Assembly: GCF_001815905.1 (NCBI RefSeq)
Contig: NZ_KV823283.1
Coordinates: 1 to 64,000 of the forward strand
Length of the DNA: 64,000 bases
DNA from: Brevibacterium sp. HMSC07C04
GTDB lineage: Bacteria; Actinomycetota; Actinomycetes; Actinomycetales; Brevibacteriaceae
Reading direction: 5' to 3'
Position numbers and translations under genes: made by a program. How positions within the stretch are numbered: position 1 is the first letter of the stretch; each line of letters opens with the position of its first letter. A model generated the notes under the pieces. That model worked only from the letters and a program-made list of their open reading frames with translations. It had not been told where the DNA came from and did no database searches. Positions 17,518 through 26,533 of this stretch are shown here, piece after piece.

Positions 17518-18672
17518 TCAGCGCACCGTGTGATTTTCCAGCCAGGGGTTAGCCAGCCCGATGAACGCCGCTTCGACAATCAGCAGGGGTGCGGTGTTGG
17601 TCTGCAGGCGTTCGCGGGCGAGTTCCAAAACATCAATGCGCTTGAGCGTTGTCGTTGCGTCGCCTTGTTTTGCGATTTCGCGGATGAGTTCGGCTTCGCT
17701 GATGTTGATGAGCGTGTCGCCGCTGCCCAGCTGGGTCAGCAGGACGTCGCGATACAGCGAAAGAAGTTCCAGCATGATCGAATCAAGTTCATCTGCCCGC
17801 GCCCGCACTGCTCGGCGCTTCTGTTCTTCTTCCAGCTTCTTGACCTGCGACCGCAGGGCTGGTGGAACTGCTTTGCCGGGTTCAACGCCGAGGGTTTCGA
17901 GCAGTTCGGCGCGCTCTTTTTCCGAGCGGGCTTTTGTGCGCTCTTCTGCGCGTTCGGATGCCGCTTCGACCGTTCGACCTGCCAGCCGCACTGTCGCTCC
18001 GACGGATGTGAGCCGACGCGGGATTTCGAGGATTCTACGGCGGGCCTGGGCGGCATCGTCGTCCAATGCCAGGTGTTTGGCTCGCCCAATGTGGTTTTGC
18101 GCGGCAGCCGCAGCCCACCGAGCACGTTCGGGGTCGATGCCGTCGCGGTTGACCAGCAGCTGTGCGACGGCTTCGGTCGGTGGGATTCTCAAACCGACGG
18201 TCCGACAGCGCGACCGGATGGTGGTGAGAACGTCTTCGGGGCTGGGTGCGCAGAGGATCCACACTGTGGAAGGCGGTGGTTCTTCGATGGCTTTGAGCAG
18301 CACGTTGGACGTGCGCTCGGCCATGCGGTCGGCGTCTTCGATGATGATGACGCGCCAATCAGCGTTGACCGGGGAACTTTGGGAGGTGCTGACCAGCTGA
18401 CGCACTTCGTCAATGGAGATGACGGACTTCTGCGTACGCAGCATTGTCATTGATTCGTGCGTGCCTGCCAGTGCTCGCTGAGCTGCGGGACTGAGGCTTT
18501 CGCCGTGGTCTTCAGTCAGCAGCGCAGCGGCGAAAGCCCGGGCGGCGTTGGACCGGCCTGAACCGGGTGGGCCCGTGATGAGCCACGCGTGTGTCATCCC
18601 CTGGCCTGCGGCAGCGGCAGCGAGTTCGCCGATTGCGGCCTCTTGGCCTACGAGGTCGTTCCACACGCTCAA
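17518..18672 (-). CDS. holB: DNA polymerase III clamp-loader delta' subunit
   Basis: This 384-residue AAA+ protein has GQEAAIGEL at the N-terminus, a P-loop-like GPPGSGRS, IIIEDADRM as Walker B, and RSRCR as the SRC motif of clamp loaders. The delta' subunit is part of the loader that opens the sliding clamp. The TTG start is embedded in the stop of the tmk fusion gene (TTGA), giving coupled translation. A basic, charged segment at about 250-290 is Lys/Glu-rich. The tmk-holB arrangement is common in bacteria. The gene ends tail-to-tail with the MocR gene. Confidence 0.92.
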   Translation of the reverse strand: MSVWNDLVGQEAAIGELAAAAAGQGMTHAWLITGPPGSGRSNAARAFAAALLTEDHGESLSPAAQRALAGTHESMTMLRTQKSVISIDEVRQLVSTSQSSPVNADWRVIIIEDADRMAERTSNVLLKAIEEPPPSTVWILCAPSPEDVLTTIRSRCRTVGLRIPPTEAVAQLLVNRDGIDPERARWAAAAAQNHIGRAKHLALDDDAAQARRRILEIPRRLTSVGATVRLAGRTVEAASERAEERTKARSEKERAELLETLGVEPGKAVPPALRSQVKKLEEEQKRRAVRARADELDSIMLELLSLYRDVLLTQLGSGDTLINISEAELIREIAKQGDATTTLKRIDVLELARERLQTNTAPLLIVEAAFIGLANPWLENHTVR

Positions 18673-21203
18673 CGGCGCCCCCTGCGGGCTTGGCGCAGCC
18701 GTTCACGCGCCTGACGTTCGAGTTCGGTCTGCCTCCGCAGCTTGTCAGCGCTCTGCTGCGGTTGGGACGGCAGGATTCTGGTTGCGGCGTCTGCCTCAGG
18801 ACTTACGGCGGGTGTGTCCGGAAGAATCGCGTCTGCTTCCGGCACCGGAGTCGGCTGAGGCGGCAACACGACCGTCGCCGGCGCGGCTTCGTCGCCATCG
18901 TCCTGGGAGCTTTCGCCGTTGTGGTGCGCTTCAACATACTGCTGGCCGCTCTGGGCGAGCTTTTGTTCCTCTTCGGCCTGCGCGAATTCATCGTCAAACG
19001 GCATGGCCTGTGTGGCATCGGGGTCATCTGAGGTCAGCAGATCCGCCGCAGAGCGCCGCGACGGACCGGGCGCAGCATCCGCCGGTTGCGGACTGCGCCC
19101 CAGGCTTGCAGCGTCAAGTGCCCGGTCAAGGGCAGCCGCAATGTCCTCCGAGACTTTCTGGACGGGCTGATCGGCGTTGATGACGACGTACCGGTGCGGG
19201 TTTTCCCTGGCCAAAGCGAGGAAGCGTTCGCGCACACGCCCGCGGAACTTTGCTGACTGTTTGTCAAGGTGGTTTTCATCGCCGCGCTGTGATGTGCGTG
19301 CAGCGGAGGCTTCCGGGGAAATGTCCAACAACAGTGTGAGGTTGGGCATCAGACCGTCGGTTCCCCAGGCCGACAGTGCGAAGACGTCTTCTTCTGCAAG
19401 TTCGCGACCCGCGGCCTGGTAGGCCAGCGATGAGTCGATGTAGCGGTCAGTGACCACAACTCCGCCGGACCGCAGGGTGGGGTCGACCAACGATGCTACG
19501 TGGTGAGCCCTGTCAGCGGCGTACAGCAGAGCCTCCGACTTCGGCATGACTCCCTGACCGTCAAGGATTGCGGCGCGGATCTGCGCGCCTTTGTCGGTTC
19601 CACCGGGTTCGCGAGTCAGTTCGACATTGTGCAGCCCCCGGTCGGCCAAATATTTGCCGATGAAGTTGATCTGGGTTGATTTGCCCGATCCGTCAGGGCC
19701 TTCGACGGCAATGAAGAATCCGCGCTGCGCGGTCCGCGGGGAGGGAGTGCGCAGACCTTCACCGGGTGACGCCTGCCCCCGCGAGCTCTGTTCTGCCTGG
19801 TTCCCAGCCGGAGCGTGGACTCGGGTTGGTGCGTCGGAATCGTCTGGGGCGTAAGGCTGTGCGGAATCGGCGTCCCCTGTTGTCCGGGAGCGAAATGCGT
19901 GGACGATGTCGACGCCGATTCCGTGAATGCCCGTGGGTGAGAACAGGAACAGAGCGGCAATTCCGCCGCCGGCGGCGAGCAGACCCACACTGGACACGGC
20001 AACTGCCGAACCGGTGATCTTCCACGTTGATGCTTCGCTCAACACCACCGTGAAGCGCGCATCCAGGCTGAGGATGAGCAGAGTGATGATAGCGCCGATT
20101 CCCAATCCGATGCGCCGCGAGATCTGGTAGTCCTGCGCCCGCACGCCCACGCCGACAGCGAACGCCGCTGCCCCGAACAGCAGAGCAGTGCCCGAAACTT
20201 CGTGGACCATGCCGCCGAAGATGGCGAGTATGCCCGCGCCGATCAGCGAAAAGGCGGTGAGTCTGGGTCGGGTCATACCGGGAGCAAATGTCGGCCCCGC
20301 TTCGTAGCCTGCAGCCCAGCCGATCAGCACGGCGCACACCATGAGCCCCAGGCTCATAATTCCGAACGATTCGTCAGAAGCAGTGGGCACAATCACTACG
20401 AAAATCGAGCCGATTACGCCGAACAGAGCGTACACCGGCCACGGAGCGCCCACGTCTACGTGTGCACGGGCCTGCCGCAGAGCGCGCGTGAGCGGAAATG
20501 CCCCGGTTGAGGGAATCCGGGAACGCTGCAGCGGCGAGACGATAATGAGAACACCGGCCAAGATGATGACAATGCCTGAAGTGAAAACAGTCCAGGGAAC
20601 GGCGAGCATTCCGGCGCCGATGCCGGCTCGAATCTGCGCGACTGCGCCGATGAAGAAGAAGATTCCTGCGGCAACCGTGCCGGCCCGCCAGGGTTTGGTG
20701 TGAAGTTCGGGGGTGTGAATGACCTGCAGGGAAATGAGCGCGCCGAGGAAAAGCGCGGCGATCGCACCCATCCACACCGTCGAATACACGCCGAAAACAA
20801 TGAGGACCACGCCCGTCAACACGGACGTGATGGTCAGAATCAGAGTGCGCTGCGAAACGTCCATTGCGCGGACGCGCTTAAGCGGCAGAAAGCTGCCGAT
20901 GCTCAGAAGCACGATGGCCGCCAAGTAGGCGGGGTTGGCGAAGTTCCGGTTGAAATCACCGTCAGCTTCGCGCTGCACAACGGCGGCGAGCGCACCGCCG
21001 CGGGCAGAAGCCCCAAAGCCCACGACACCGGCCAGGGAGTATGTCAGCAGAACCGAGGACATCACGGCCAGCCACGTTGCGGCTTCGAGAACGGCGTGCC
21101 CGATGACACCGCGCTGCGGACTGATGACCGCCATACGCTCAGAGGTGTCTGTGTTCGGACCGCCGAAAGTCTGGTCGGCCGAAAGCCTCTTGTCACTGCT
21201 CAT
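18669..21203 (-). CDS. tmk: Membrane protein fused to thymidylate kinase
   Basis: This is an 844-residue protein with three parts. Residues about 30-460 form a membrane region of roughly a dozen hydrophobic helices. Residues about 493-690 are a complete dTMP kinase with the P-loop EGPDGSGKST, the DRYIDSS motif and a basic lid (RTSQRGDENHLDK). Residues about 690-844 are a disordered tail rich in Asp, Gln, Glu and Pro. The kinase makes dTDP from dTMP. The ATG at 21203 follows AGGAGGTCAGC; the frame is open further upstream without a ribosome site. Such fusions occur in Streptomyces and relatives. The role of the membrane part is unknown. Confidence 0.9.
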   Translation of the reverse strand: MSSDKRLSADQTFGGPNTDTSERMAVISPQRGVIGHAVLEAATWLAVMSSVLLTYSLAGVVGFGASARGGALAAVVQREADGDFNRNFANPAYLAAIVLLSIGSFLPLKRVRAMDVSQRTLILTITSVLTGVVLIVFGVYSTVWMGAIAALFLGALISLQVIHTPELHTKPWRAGTVAAGIFFFIGAVAQIRAGIGAGMLAVPWTVFTSGIVIILAGVLIIVSPLQRSRIPSTGAFPLTRALRQARAHVDVGAPWPVYALFGVIGSIFVVIVPTASDESFGIMSLGLMVCAVLIGWAAGYEAGPTFAPGMTRPRLTAFSLIGAGILAIFGGMVHEVSGTALLFGAAAFAVGVGVRAQDYQISRRIGLGIGAIITLLILSLDARFTVVLSEASTWKITGSAVAVSSVGLLAAGGGIAALFLFSPTGIHGIGVDIVHAFRSRTTGDADSAQPYAPDDSDAPTRVHAPAGNQAEQSSRGQASPGEGLRTPSPRTAQRGFFIAVEGPDGSGKSTQINFIGKYLADRGLHNVELTREPGGTDKGAQIRAAILDGQGVMPKSEALLYAADRAHHVASLVDPTLRSGGVVVTDRYIDSSLAYQAAGRELAEEDVFALSAWGTDGLMPNLTLLLDISPEASAARTSQRGDENHLDKQSAKFRGRVRERFLALARENPHRYVVINADQPVQKVSEDIAAALDRALDAASLGRSPQPADAAPGPSRRSAADLLTSDDPDATQAMPFDDEFAQAEEEQKLAQSGQQYVEAHHNGESSQDDGDEAAPATVVLPPQPTPVPEADAILPDTPAVSPEADAATRILPSQPQQSADKLRRQTELERQARERLRQARRGRR

Positions 21204-21259
21204 ATGCTGACCTCCTGTCTCCTGACACTCCCAGCCTACGTTGACCCCCTGACATGACG

Positions 21260-21296
21260 CTGAACAGACACGTCCCGGCCCGCTACAGTGTTTCCG
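21260..21296 (+). promoter_or_regulatory. Promoter for a probable leaderless lipoate-ligase-like mRNA
   Basis: CTGAAC (21260-21265) and TACAGT (21284-21289) are spaced by 18 nt. The GTG start at 21296 begins exactly 7 nt after the -10 box, so the transcript would begin at the start codon. No ribosome site precedes this GTG. Confidence 0.5.
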
Positions 21297-22051
21297 TGCC
21301 GACACTCCATTTCCTGCCCCGCGGTCACGACGATCCGCTGACAGCGCTCTCTTTAGCCCGGGTGCTTCTTGATTCGGTGCGCGAAGGCCGCAGGCCCGGC
21401 GCGCTGCGCATCTACCGGCCCGAGCCGACCGTTGTGTTCGGCGGACGAGACAGGTTCCTCACCGGGTTCGACGAAGCGGTGGGAAAGGCGCGCACAGCCG
21501 GGTTCACTCCCCTGCTGCGCACACTCGGCGGGCGCGTGGCCGCCTACCATCACGGCAGTCTCGTCATCGACCACGTGGAGCCCGCAGACCAGATGTTCAC
21601 GGGCACAAAGGCGCGCTTCACCTCGTTCGGCGACATGTACGTGCGAGCCCTCCGGTCGGTGGGGATCGATGCGAGGCTCGGGGAAATCCCCGGCGAATAC
21701 TGCCCGGGCGAGCACAGCGTCAACGTCGCAGGAAAGATCAAGGCGATCGGCACGGCACAGCGGGTGACGAAGACAGGGTGGCTGTTCTCATCGTCGGTGG
21801 TCATCACCGACCCGGCACCCATCCGATCCGTGCTGACAGAAGTCGAAGCGGCTCTCGGGGTTGACTGGGACCCAGCCACCGGCGGAGCAATCAGCGAAGT
21901 CCACCCGGATGTCACTGTCGACGCCGTCGAACGGGCGTTCACGGCGGAGTATGCGCGCGAATACGACCTCGAAGCCTCGGAGTTCTCAGCCGAGGAAATT
22001 GACGCGGCCGCCGCGTACAACTCAGTCAGCAGGCTCGACTCCACTTGCTAA
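21296..22051 (+). CDS. Lipoate-protein ligase A family protein
   Basis: This 251-residue protein belongs to the BPL/LplA/LipB fold. It has RTLGGRVAAYHHGSLVID, corresponding to the RR-GGG-Y-D loop of LplA, and CPGEHSVNVAGKIKAIGTAQR, which contains the conserved lysine that holds the acyl-AMP. It may attach lipoate or octanoate to lipoyl domains. It lacks a C-terminal LplA accessory domain, so it could instead be an octanoyltransferase-like or unassigned member. A GTG start at 21296 is preferred over ATG 21254 because of promoter spacing. The stop codon lies inside dyad repeat copy A. It is divergent from the tmk fusion gene. Confidence 0.8.
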   Translation: MPTLHFLPRGHDDPLTALSLARVLLDSVREGRRPGALRIYRPEPTVVFGGRDRFLTGFDEAVGKARTAGFTPLLRTLGGRVAAYHHGSLVIDHVEPADQMFTGTKARFTSFGDMYVRALRSVGIDARLGEIPGEYCPGEHSVNVAGKIKAIGTAQRVTKTGWLFSSSVVITDPAPIRSVLTEVEAALGVDWDPATGGAISEVHPDVTVDAVERAFTAEYAREYDLEASEFSAEEIDAAAAYNSVSRLDSTC

Positions 22052-22110
22052 TGCAGGTCCACGCTTTAATGCAGCGCATCAGCGCGTGCATCTGCATTAC
22101 AGCGTGCGAA
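22046..22110 (-). repeat. Dyad repeat family, copy A (reverse orientation)
   Basis: Left arm 22059-22074 (CCACGCTTTAATGCAG) and right arm 22092-22106 pair with one mismatch around a 17-nt loop. Read on the reverse strand the loop is ATGCACGCGCTGATGCG, nearly the same as in copies B and C. The element ends with the same CTGCATTAGC word. It overlaps the stop codon of the lipoate-ligase-like gene. Confidence 0.75.
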
Positions 22111-22272
22111 CGGCCCGACGCGACTGCGCAGGCAGCCCGGATTGACACCAGCCCACAGGGCGCAGCGCCGCCACGGCCGCGTTCACGCAGTTTTAGCTTC
22201 ACTGCAAGAGTGAGTTAACCGACGAATACGACGGTGTAGAGGTTCGAATTTCGGCCTGCAGAAAGTACACCC

Positions 22273-25110
22273 GTGAAGCTCACTCGTCTTGCACCAGCAG
22301 TCCTCGCCACCGGTTTGGCAGTCGGCTTCGGCATCACACCCGCCATTGTCAGCACACCCGGAGCCACGGCGCCGGCAAACGCGCAGACCGCCCCGGCTGG
22401 CGCCTCGTTCGCTCGAACCGCAACCTACCCCGTCTACGAAAACCGGCCCAAGGGCGCTGACATCGCCGACGAAACCGTTGCCGAAATCTCCGACATCTCC
22501 GACGACGGCAAGACGATGGTGTACACGGACGCAGCCGGAAAGCGCATCGGATTCCTCGATGTGAGCGACCCCGGCAGCCCCAAGGGGCTCGGCACCGTCA
22601 GCCTTGCAACCCTGGGCAACAAGGGCGATGAGCCGACCTCGGTCGCAGTTGTGGGCGAATACGTGCTCGTCGTAATCAGCGAAACCGGCAAGGACTACGA
22701 AAACCCGAAGGGTCGCGTTGACGTCATCAAACTGAGCGACCGCAAAAAGGTCGGCTCCTACGATCTGGGCGGCCAGCCCGACTCGATTGCCATCAGCCCC
22801 GACGGCAAGCGCGCCGCAATTGCGATTGAAAACGAACGCGACGAAGACAAAGGCGACGGCGGGCTCCCCCAGCAGCCGACCGGCTTCGTCCAGACGATCA
22901 AGCTCGAAGGCGACCCCGCCTCAGACTGGAAGCCCGCACCTGTTCGCTTCCACAATGAGGACGGCACTGCCCTGCCCAAGGTCGCCACGGCCGGCCTTGA
23001 CACTCCAGAAGACCTCGAACCCGAGTACGTTTCCATCAACAGCCGCAACCAGCTTGCTGTCACCCTGCAGGAAAACAACGGTGTGGCGATCATCGACCTG
23101 AACACCAATGAGATTCAGAGCGTTTTCAGCACCGGCAGCGTCGACCTTGAGAATGTTGACGCCAAGAAGGACAAGCTCATCAAGCCCACAGACTCGCTGG
23201 GTGGCGTACCGCGTGAGCCCGATGCGGTTGCCTGGATCGACGATAAGCACCTGGCCACCGCCAATGAGGGCGACTGGAAAGGCGGCAGCCGCGGATGGTC
23301 GGTCTTCGACAGCAGCGGCAAGGTCGTGTGGGATGCGGGTTCGTCGATCGAAGACATCGCCAACCGCTACGGCCTGCACAACAACAAGCGCGCCGACAAG
23401 AAGGGCCCGGAAATCGAGGGCATTGCAACGGCGACCATGAACGGCACCCGCTACGCTTTCGTCGGTTCGGAACGGTCGAACTTCGTTGCCGTCTACAACG
23501 TTGAAAACCCGGCCAAGCCCGAATTCGTGCAGCTGCTGTTCAGCACTAACGGCCCCGAAGGCATCCTGCCGGTCGAAAACCGCAACATGCTGCTGGTTTC
23601 CAGCGAAGTCGACGAAGCCAAGGCTGGCGTGCGCTCCGCTGTCAACGTCTACCAGCTGTCCGACAAGAAGGACCCACAGCCGTCGATCGTGGCTGATAAG
23701 TCCGAACTGGGCTTCAGCGCTCTGGGTGCGCTGACCTCCCACCCGACTGACGCGAAGACCCTGTACGCCGCATCCGACTCCGCACTGGCCGAAGGCCGCG
23801 TGTACACCGTCAATGTCAGCGACGAAAACGCACCCGCCCGCATCACCGAAGCACGTTCGGTCACGAAGGGCGGCAAGCCTGCCGAAGGACTCGACATCGA
23901 GGGCATTTCCGCACGTGAGGACGGCGGCTTCTGGATTGCCTCGGAAGGCAAAACGGGTAAGAAGAACGCCATTCACCGCACCGACGGCGACCTCAACATC
24001 AAAGACAGCATCAGCCTGCCGGACGACGTTGCCAAGCACGTCGGCAAGTGGGGGCTTGAAGGCGTTGACGCAATCGACGATGGCAAGGGCGGCGAATACG
24101 TCTACGCCGCACTGCAGCGCCCCCTGTGGAAAGACCCCGAAGCCGACAAGCCCGAAGCTCTCGAAGGCGACAACACGGTGCGCATCGGCCGCTACAGCAC
24201 CACGGACAAGACCTGGGAATGGTTCTCCTACGAACTCGACTCCACTGACAAGGCCGGCGACTGGATTGGCCTGTCCGAACTCACCGTGGTCAACAAAGAC
24301 ACGCTCGCCGTGATCGAACGCGACAAGCAGAACGGCCCGAACGCCGAAATCAAGCGGATCATGAAGGTTTCACTGCCGGACGGCGCTGCTGCTGGTGGTG
24401 AAGCTGACTCCGCTGACGAGGCGCCGGTCGCCGGCAGCGGCACTGCTCCGGGCGCCGACAGCTCGGCCTCGGGTGCCGACGGTGAGACCAAGGCTGCAGA
24501 GGAAAGCGCAAAGCCGCAGAAGGTGAAGAAGGCTGTTGCGGTTGACGTGCTGCCCAAGCTTCAGGAACTCAACGGCTGGACACAGGAAAAGCTGGAAGGC
24601 TTCACCATCGCGGCTGACGGGCAGGCCTACGCCGTCACCGACAACGACGCGCTTGAAGACGCAACCGGCGAAACCGTGTTCCTGCGGTTGGGCAAAGTCT
24701 TCGACGGCGCAGAAGACTCGGCAGAAGAACCAGGTGACGACGCCGCCGAGGGCCCCTCGGACAAGCCCACCGAAGATGCTGAAGACGCAAAGCCCGGCGA
24801 CGGTTCCAACGACGGATCCTCAGACGAGTCGACGGAAGGCGGTAAGCCGGGCGGCACCTCGGGAGACTCTGACGGTGCAGGTTCGGCAGACCAGGCCCAA
24901 GGCGGCGCCGAAGACGGAACCGACGGCGGCGCTGGCGACCAGGCTGGTGAGGACGAAGGTGGCACGGCCACCTCAGAGGCGAAGGCACCTTCCTCGCAGG
25001 GCGGTTCACTGCCGCGCACGGGTGTGAGCATCGCGGCGGCCCTTGCTGCGGCTGCCGTGTTCATCGGCGGAGGCTTCGGTCTGCGCGCTTTGGCCCGCCG
25101 TCGCGGCTGA
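22273..25110 (+). CDS. LPRTG-anchored phytase/esterase-like beta-propeller protein
   Basis: This 945-residue secreted protein starts at a GTG with a signal peptide of about 38 residues cut near PANAQ. The body (about 45-700) reads as WD/YVTN-like propeller repeats (PDSIAISPDGKRAAIAIENE, GIATATMNGTRYAFVGSERS) plus the region known as esterase-like activity of phytase (GKWGLEGVDAIDDGKGGEY). Residues about 710-760 are a low-complexity insert. An acidic Gly/Glu/Asp/Ser-rich stalk follows (about 815-905). The C-terminus has LPRTG, a hydrophobic helix and RRRG, the sortase signal. It would be displayed on the wall. Enzymatic activity is unproven. It is flanked by dyad repeats. Confidence 0.85.
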   Translation: MKLTRLAPAVLATGLAVGFGITPAIVSTPGATAPANAQTAPAGASFARTATYPVYENRPKGADIADETVAEISDISDDGKTMVYTDAAGKRIGFLDVSDPGSPKGLGTVSLATLGNKGDEPTSVAVVGEYVLVVISETGKDYENPKGRVDVIKLSDRKKVGSYDLGGQPDSIAISPDGKRAAIAIENERDEDKGDGGLPQQPTGFVQTIKLEGDPASDWKPAPVRFHNEDGTALPKVATAGLDTPEDLEPEYVSINSRNQLAVTLQENNGVAIIDLNTNEIQSVFSTGSVDLENVDAKKDKLIKPTDSLGGVPREPDAVAWIDDKHLATANEGDWKGGSRGWSVFDSSGKVVWDAGSSIEDIANRYGLHNNKRADKKGPEIEGIATATMNGTRYAFVGSERSNFVAVYNVENPAKPEFVQLLFSTNGPEGILPVENRNMLLVSSEVDEAKAGVRSAVNVYQLSDKKDPQPSIVADKSELGFSALGALTSHPTDAKTLYAASDSALAEGRVYTVNVSDENAPARITEARSVTKGGKPAEGLDIEGISAREDGGFWIASEGKTGKKNAIHRTDGDLNIKDSISLPDDVAKHVGKWGLEGVDAIDDGKGGEYVYAALQRPLWKDPEADKPEALEGDNTVRIGRYSTTDKTWEWFSYELDSTDKAGDWIGLSELTVVNKDTLAVIERDKQNGPNAEIKRIMKVSLPDGAAAGGEADSADEAPVAGSGTAPGADSSASGADGETKAAEESAKPQKVKKAVAVDVLPKLQELNGWTQEKLEGFTIAADGQAYAVTDNDALEDATGETVFLRLGKVFDGAEDSAEEPGDDAAEGPSDKPTEDAEDAKPGDGSNDGSSDESTEGGKPGGTSGDSDGAGSADQAQGGAEDGTDGGAGDQAGEDEGGTATSEAKAPSSQGGSLPRTGVSIAAALAAAAVFIGGGFGLRALARRRG

Positions 25111-25149
25111 TTTCCGGCCCGGCGGCCGGCCACCTGGCCGCCTGGCCAC

Positions 25150-25220
25150 GCAGATTCGCTCTTTAATGCAGATTCACGCGCTGATGTGCTGCATTAAAGA
25201 GCGAATCTGCATTAGCGCGC
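25150..25220 (+). repeat. Dyad repeat family, copy B (forward, perfect 22-bp arms)
   Basis: Arms at 25150-25171 and 25189-25210 are perfect complements of 22 bp around the 17-nt loop ATTCACGCGCTGATGTG. The element ends with ATTAGCGCGC. It lies between two convergent genes, so it may also stop transcription in both directions. A smaller GGCGGCC/GGCCGCC hairpin at 25121-25142 precedes it. Confidence 0.85.
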
Positions 25221-25308
25221 AAAACCAGCCTGGCTAACGGGCACGAGGCGGTGCTTGATGAAGGGTTTGGCTGCCCCTAGGGCCGCTGGTGTGCAGGACG
25301 GCGATGTT

Positions 25309-26307
25309 TCAGCCGAGCAGGCCCAGCTCTTTGAGGCGGGAACGCAGACGGTCGAGGTCATGGAGGTCACGCCACATGATGCGGACAACCCTGTAGCCCA
25401 GTCGATGCAGCTGATGCTCGCGTTCCTTTTCGCGCAGGAGCTCATCGCCGTCGTCGCTGAATCCGCCATTGGCTGTCGACCGATATTTCACGGCCCCGTC
25501 GAACTCGATGATGATGCGCTTATCTGCGATAAGTCCGTCAACGCGGGCAACGAATATCCCGTCTTCGTCGAGGATTTCGACTTGCTGTTCGAGGTTGCGG
25601 ACTCCGAGCATGCGCAGCTTAGCCATACATACGCTTTCGCCATAGGACTCAGCAAGTCCGTTGGCCAAGCGCAGCGCCCAGCGCACACGCGCACAGCCAG
25701 CACGGTGGGCGTAAGCTTCAGCGATTTCGTGGGCTTGGGCTAACAGCTGTTCGCGCTGGAGGGGAGCTGCGCGCAGAACAGCGTCCAGCACCGCCGTGCC
25801 GTATTCGACGGATTCGTCTGCGGCCAGATCGACAGCGGTTCGGACGGGGCTTGTAATGGCAAAGCCCCGCCAGTCAGCGATTTCTGCTTCGCCTATCTGC
25901 CTGCGCCGCCGGTGAACAGTCTCGCCCCTACGCGACAGATTCGGGTTGGTCAGTTCGACGGTGCGAGGCACAGCTTTGACGGGCAGCCCCTGCAGCAAAG
26001 CAGCGGTCGAATGGCTGAGGACATCATCCCGGTGCGCCGTTTCAGCGATCAGCGCTGCCTTTGCGGTGTGCAGATTCGCCTGCATTTGACGCCACGCAGC
26101 ATTGCGCAGTTTTGCATCCGCACGCGCAGCCAAATCAACCGTCGCCTGATCCGCGAGCTGCCAAAAGTGCCGATGTCGAGGACACAGTCGCACAACCGCA
26201 TAGATCCCGCGGTGCAGGCGTTCAATGCAACACGAAACGGCTGACCGCAGCTGTCCCATTTGGATGCCGCAGGTCGCCGCCATTTGGTTGGTGAAAACAC
26301 TATGCAC
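25309..26307 (-). CDS. AbiEi-like N-terminus with DUF559 (Vsr-fold) endonuclease-like C-terminus
   Basis: This 332-residue protein has an N-terminal winged-helix-like segment (HRGIYAVVRL) resembling AbiEi-type antitoxin domains. The C-terminal about 110 residues match DUF559, with RVDGLIADKRIIIEFDGAVKYRS and HQLHRLGYRVVRIMWRDL. The Asp and Glu-Phe-Asp-Gly spacing recalls PD-(D/E)XK/Vsr nucleases. Such proteins are frequent orphans in actinobacteria and their role is not known. The start at 26307 has no good ribosome site; an in-frame ATG lies 8 codons downstream. Copies B and C of the dyad repeat bracket it in the same orientation. No partner toxin gene is adjacent. Confidence 0.75.
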   Translation of the reverse strand: MHSVFTNQMAATCGIQMGQLRSAVSCCIERLHRGIYAVVRLCPRHRHFWQLADQATVDLAARADAKLRNAAWRQMQANLHTAKAALIAETAHRDDVLSHSTAALLQGLPVKAVPRTVELTNPNLSRRGETVHRRRRQIGEAEIADWRGFAITSPVRTAVDLAADESVEYGTAVLDAVLRAAPLQREQLLAQAHEIAEAYAHRAGCARVRWALRLANGLAESYGESVCMAKLRMLGVRNLEQQVEILDEDGIFVARVDGLIADKRIIIEFDGAVKYRSTANGGFSDDGDELLREKEREHQLHRLGYRVVRIMWRDLHDLDRLRSRLKELGLLG

Positions 26308-26390
26308 TCTTTTATGTCACCGCAGCAGCTCAGTTTCCACAAGAGGGTCTGCACAACCTGTGGATAACTTCGGCCGCCCGCATTGCGCCA

Positions 26391-26460
26391 GATTCACGCG
26401 GCAGTGCAGATCCACGCGCTGTTGTGGCGCATTAACGCGCAAACCTGCATTAGCGCGCAG
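26391..26460 (+). repeat. Dyad repeat family, copy C (forward, degenerate)
   Basis: The loop-like word ATCCACGCGCTGTTGTGG (26409-26426) and the trailing CTGCATTAGCGCGC are shared with copy B, and the CGCATTAACGCG segment aligns with the right arm. The left arm is degenerate (GGCAGTGCAG). It lies between the DUF559 gene and the ectC terminator. Confidence 0.65.
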
Positions 26461-26487
26461 GTCCGGGCCGGCGCCGGGCACAGCAAA

Positions 26488-26519
26488 GCCCGGTCTGCAT
26501 TACTGCACACAGACCGGGC
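26488..26519 (-). terminator. Terminator after ectC
   Basis: A 10-bp stem (GCCCGGTCTG and its complement) with a 12-nt loop lies shortly after the ectC stop. On the reverse strand it is followed by TTTGCTGTG. Confidence 0.7.
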
Positions 26520-26533
26520 GATACTTTTGAAAA

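Noticed and set aside
25150-25220. Copy B hairpin as an integron attC site
   Set aside because: attC sites need GTTRRRY/RYYYAAC ends and a bulged structure; the arms here are perfect and these words are absent.
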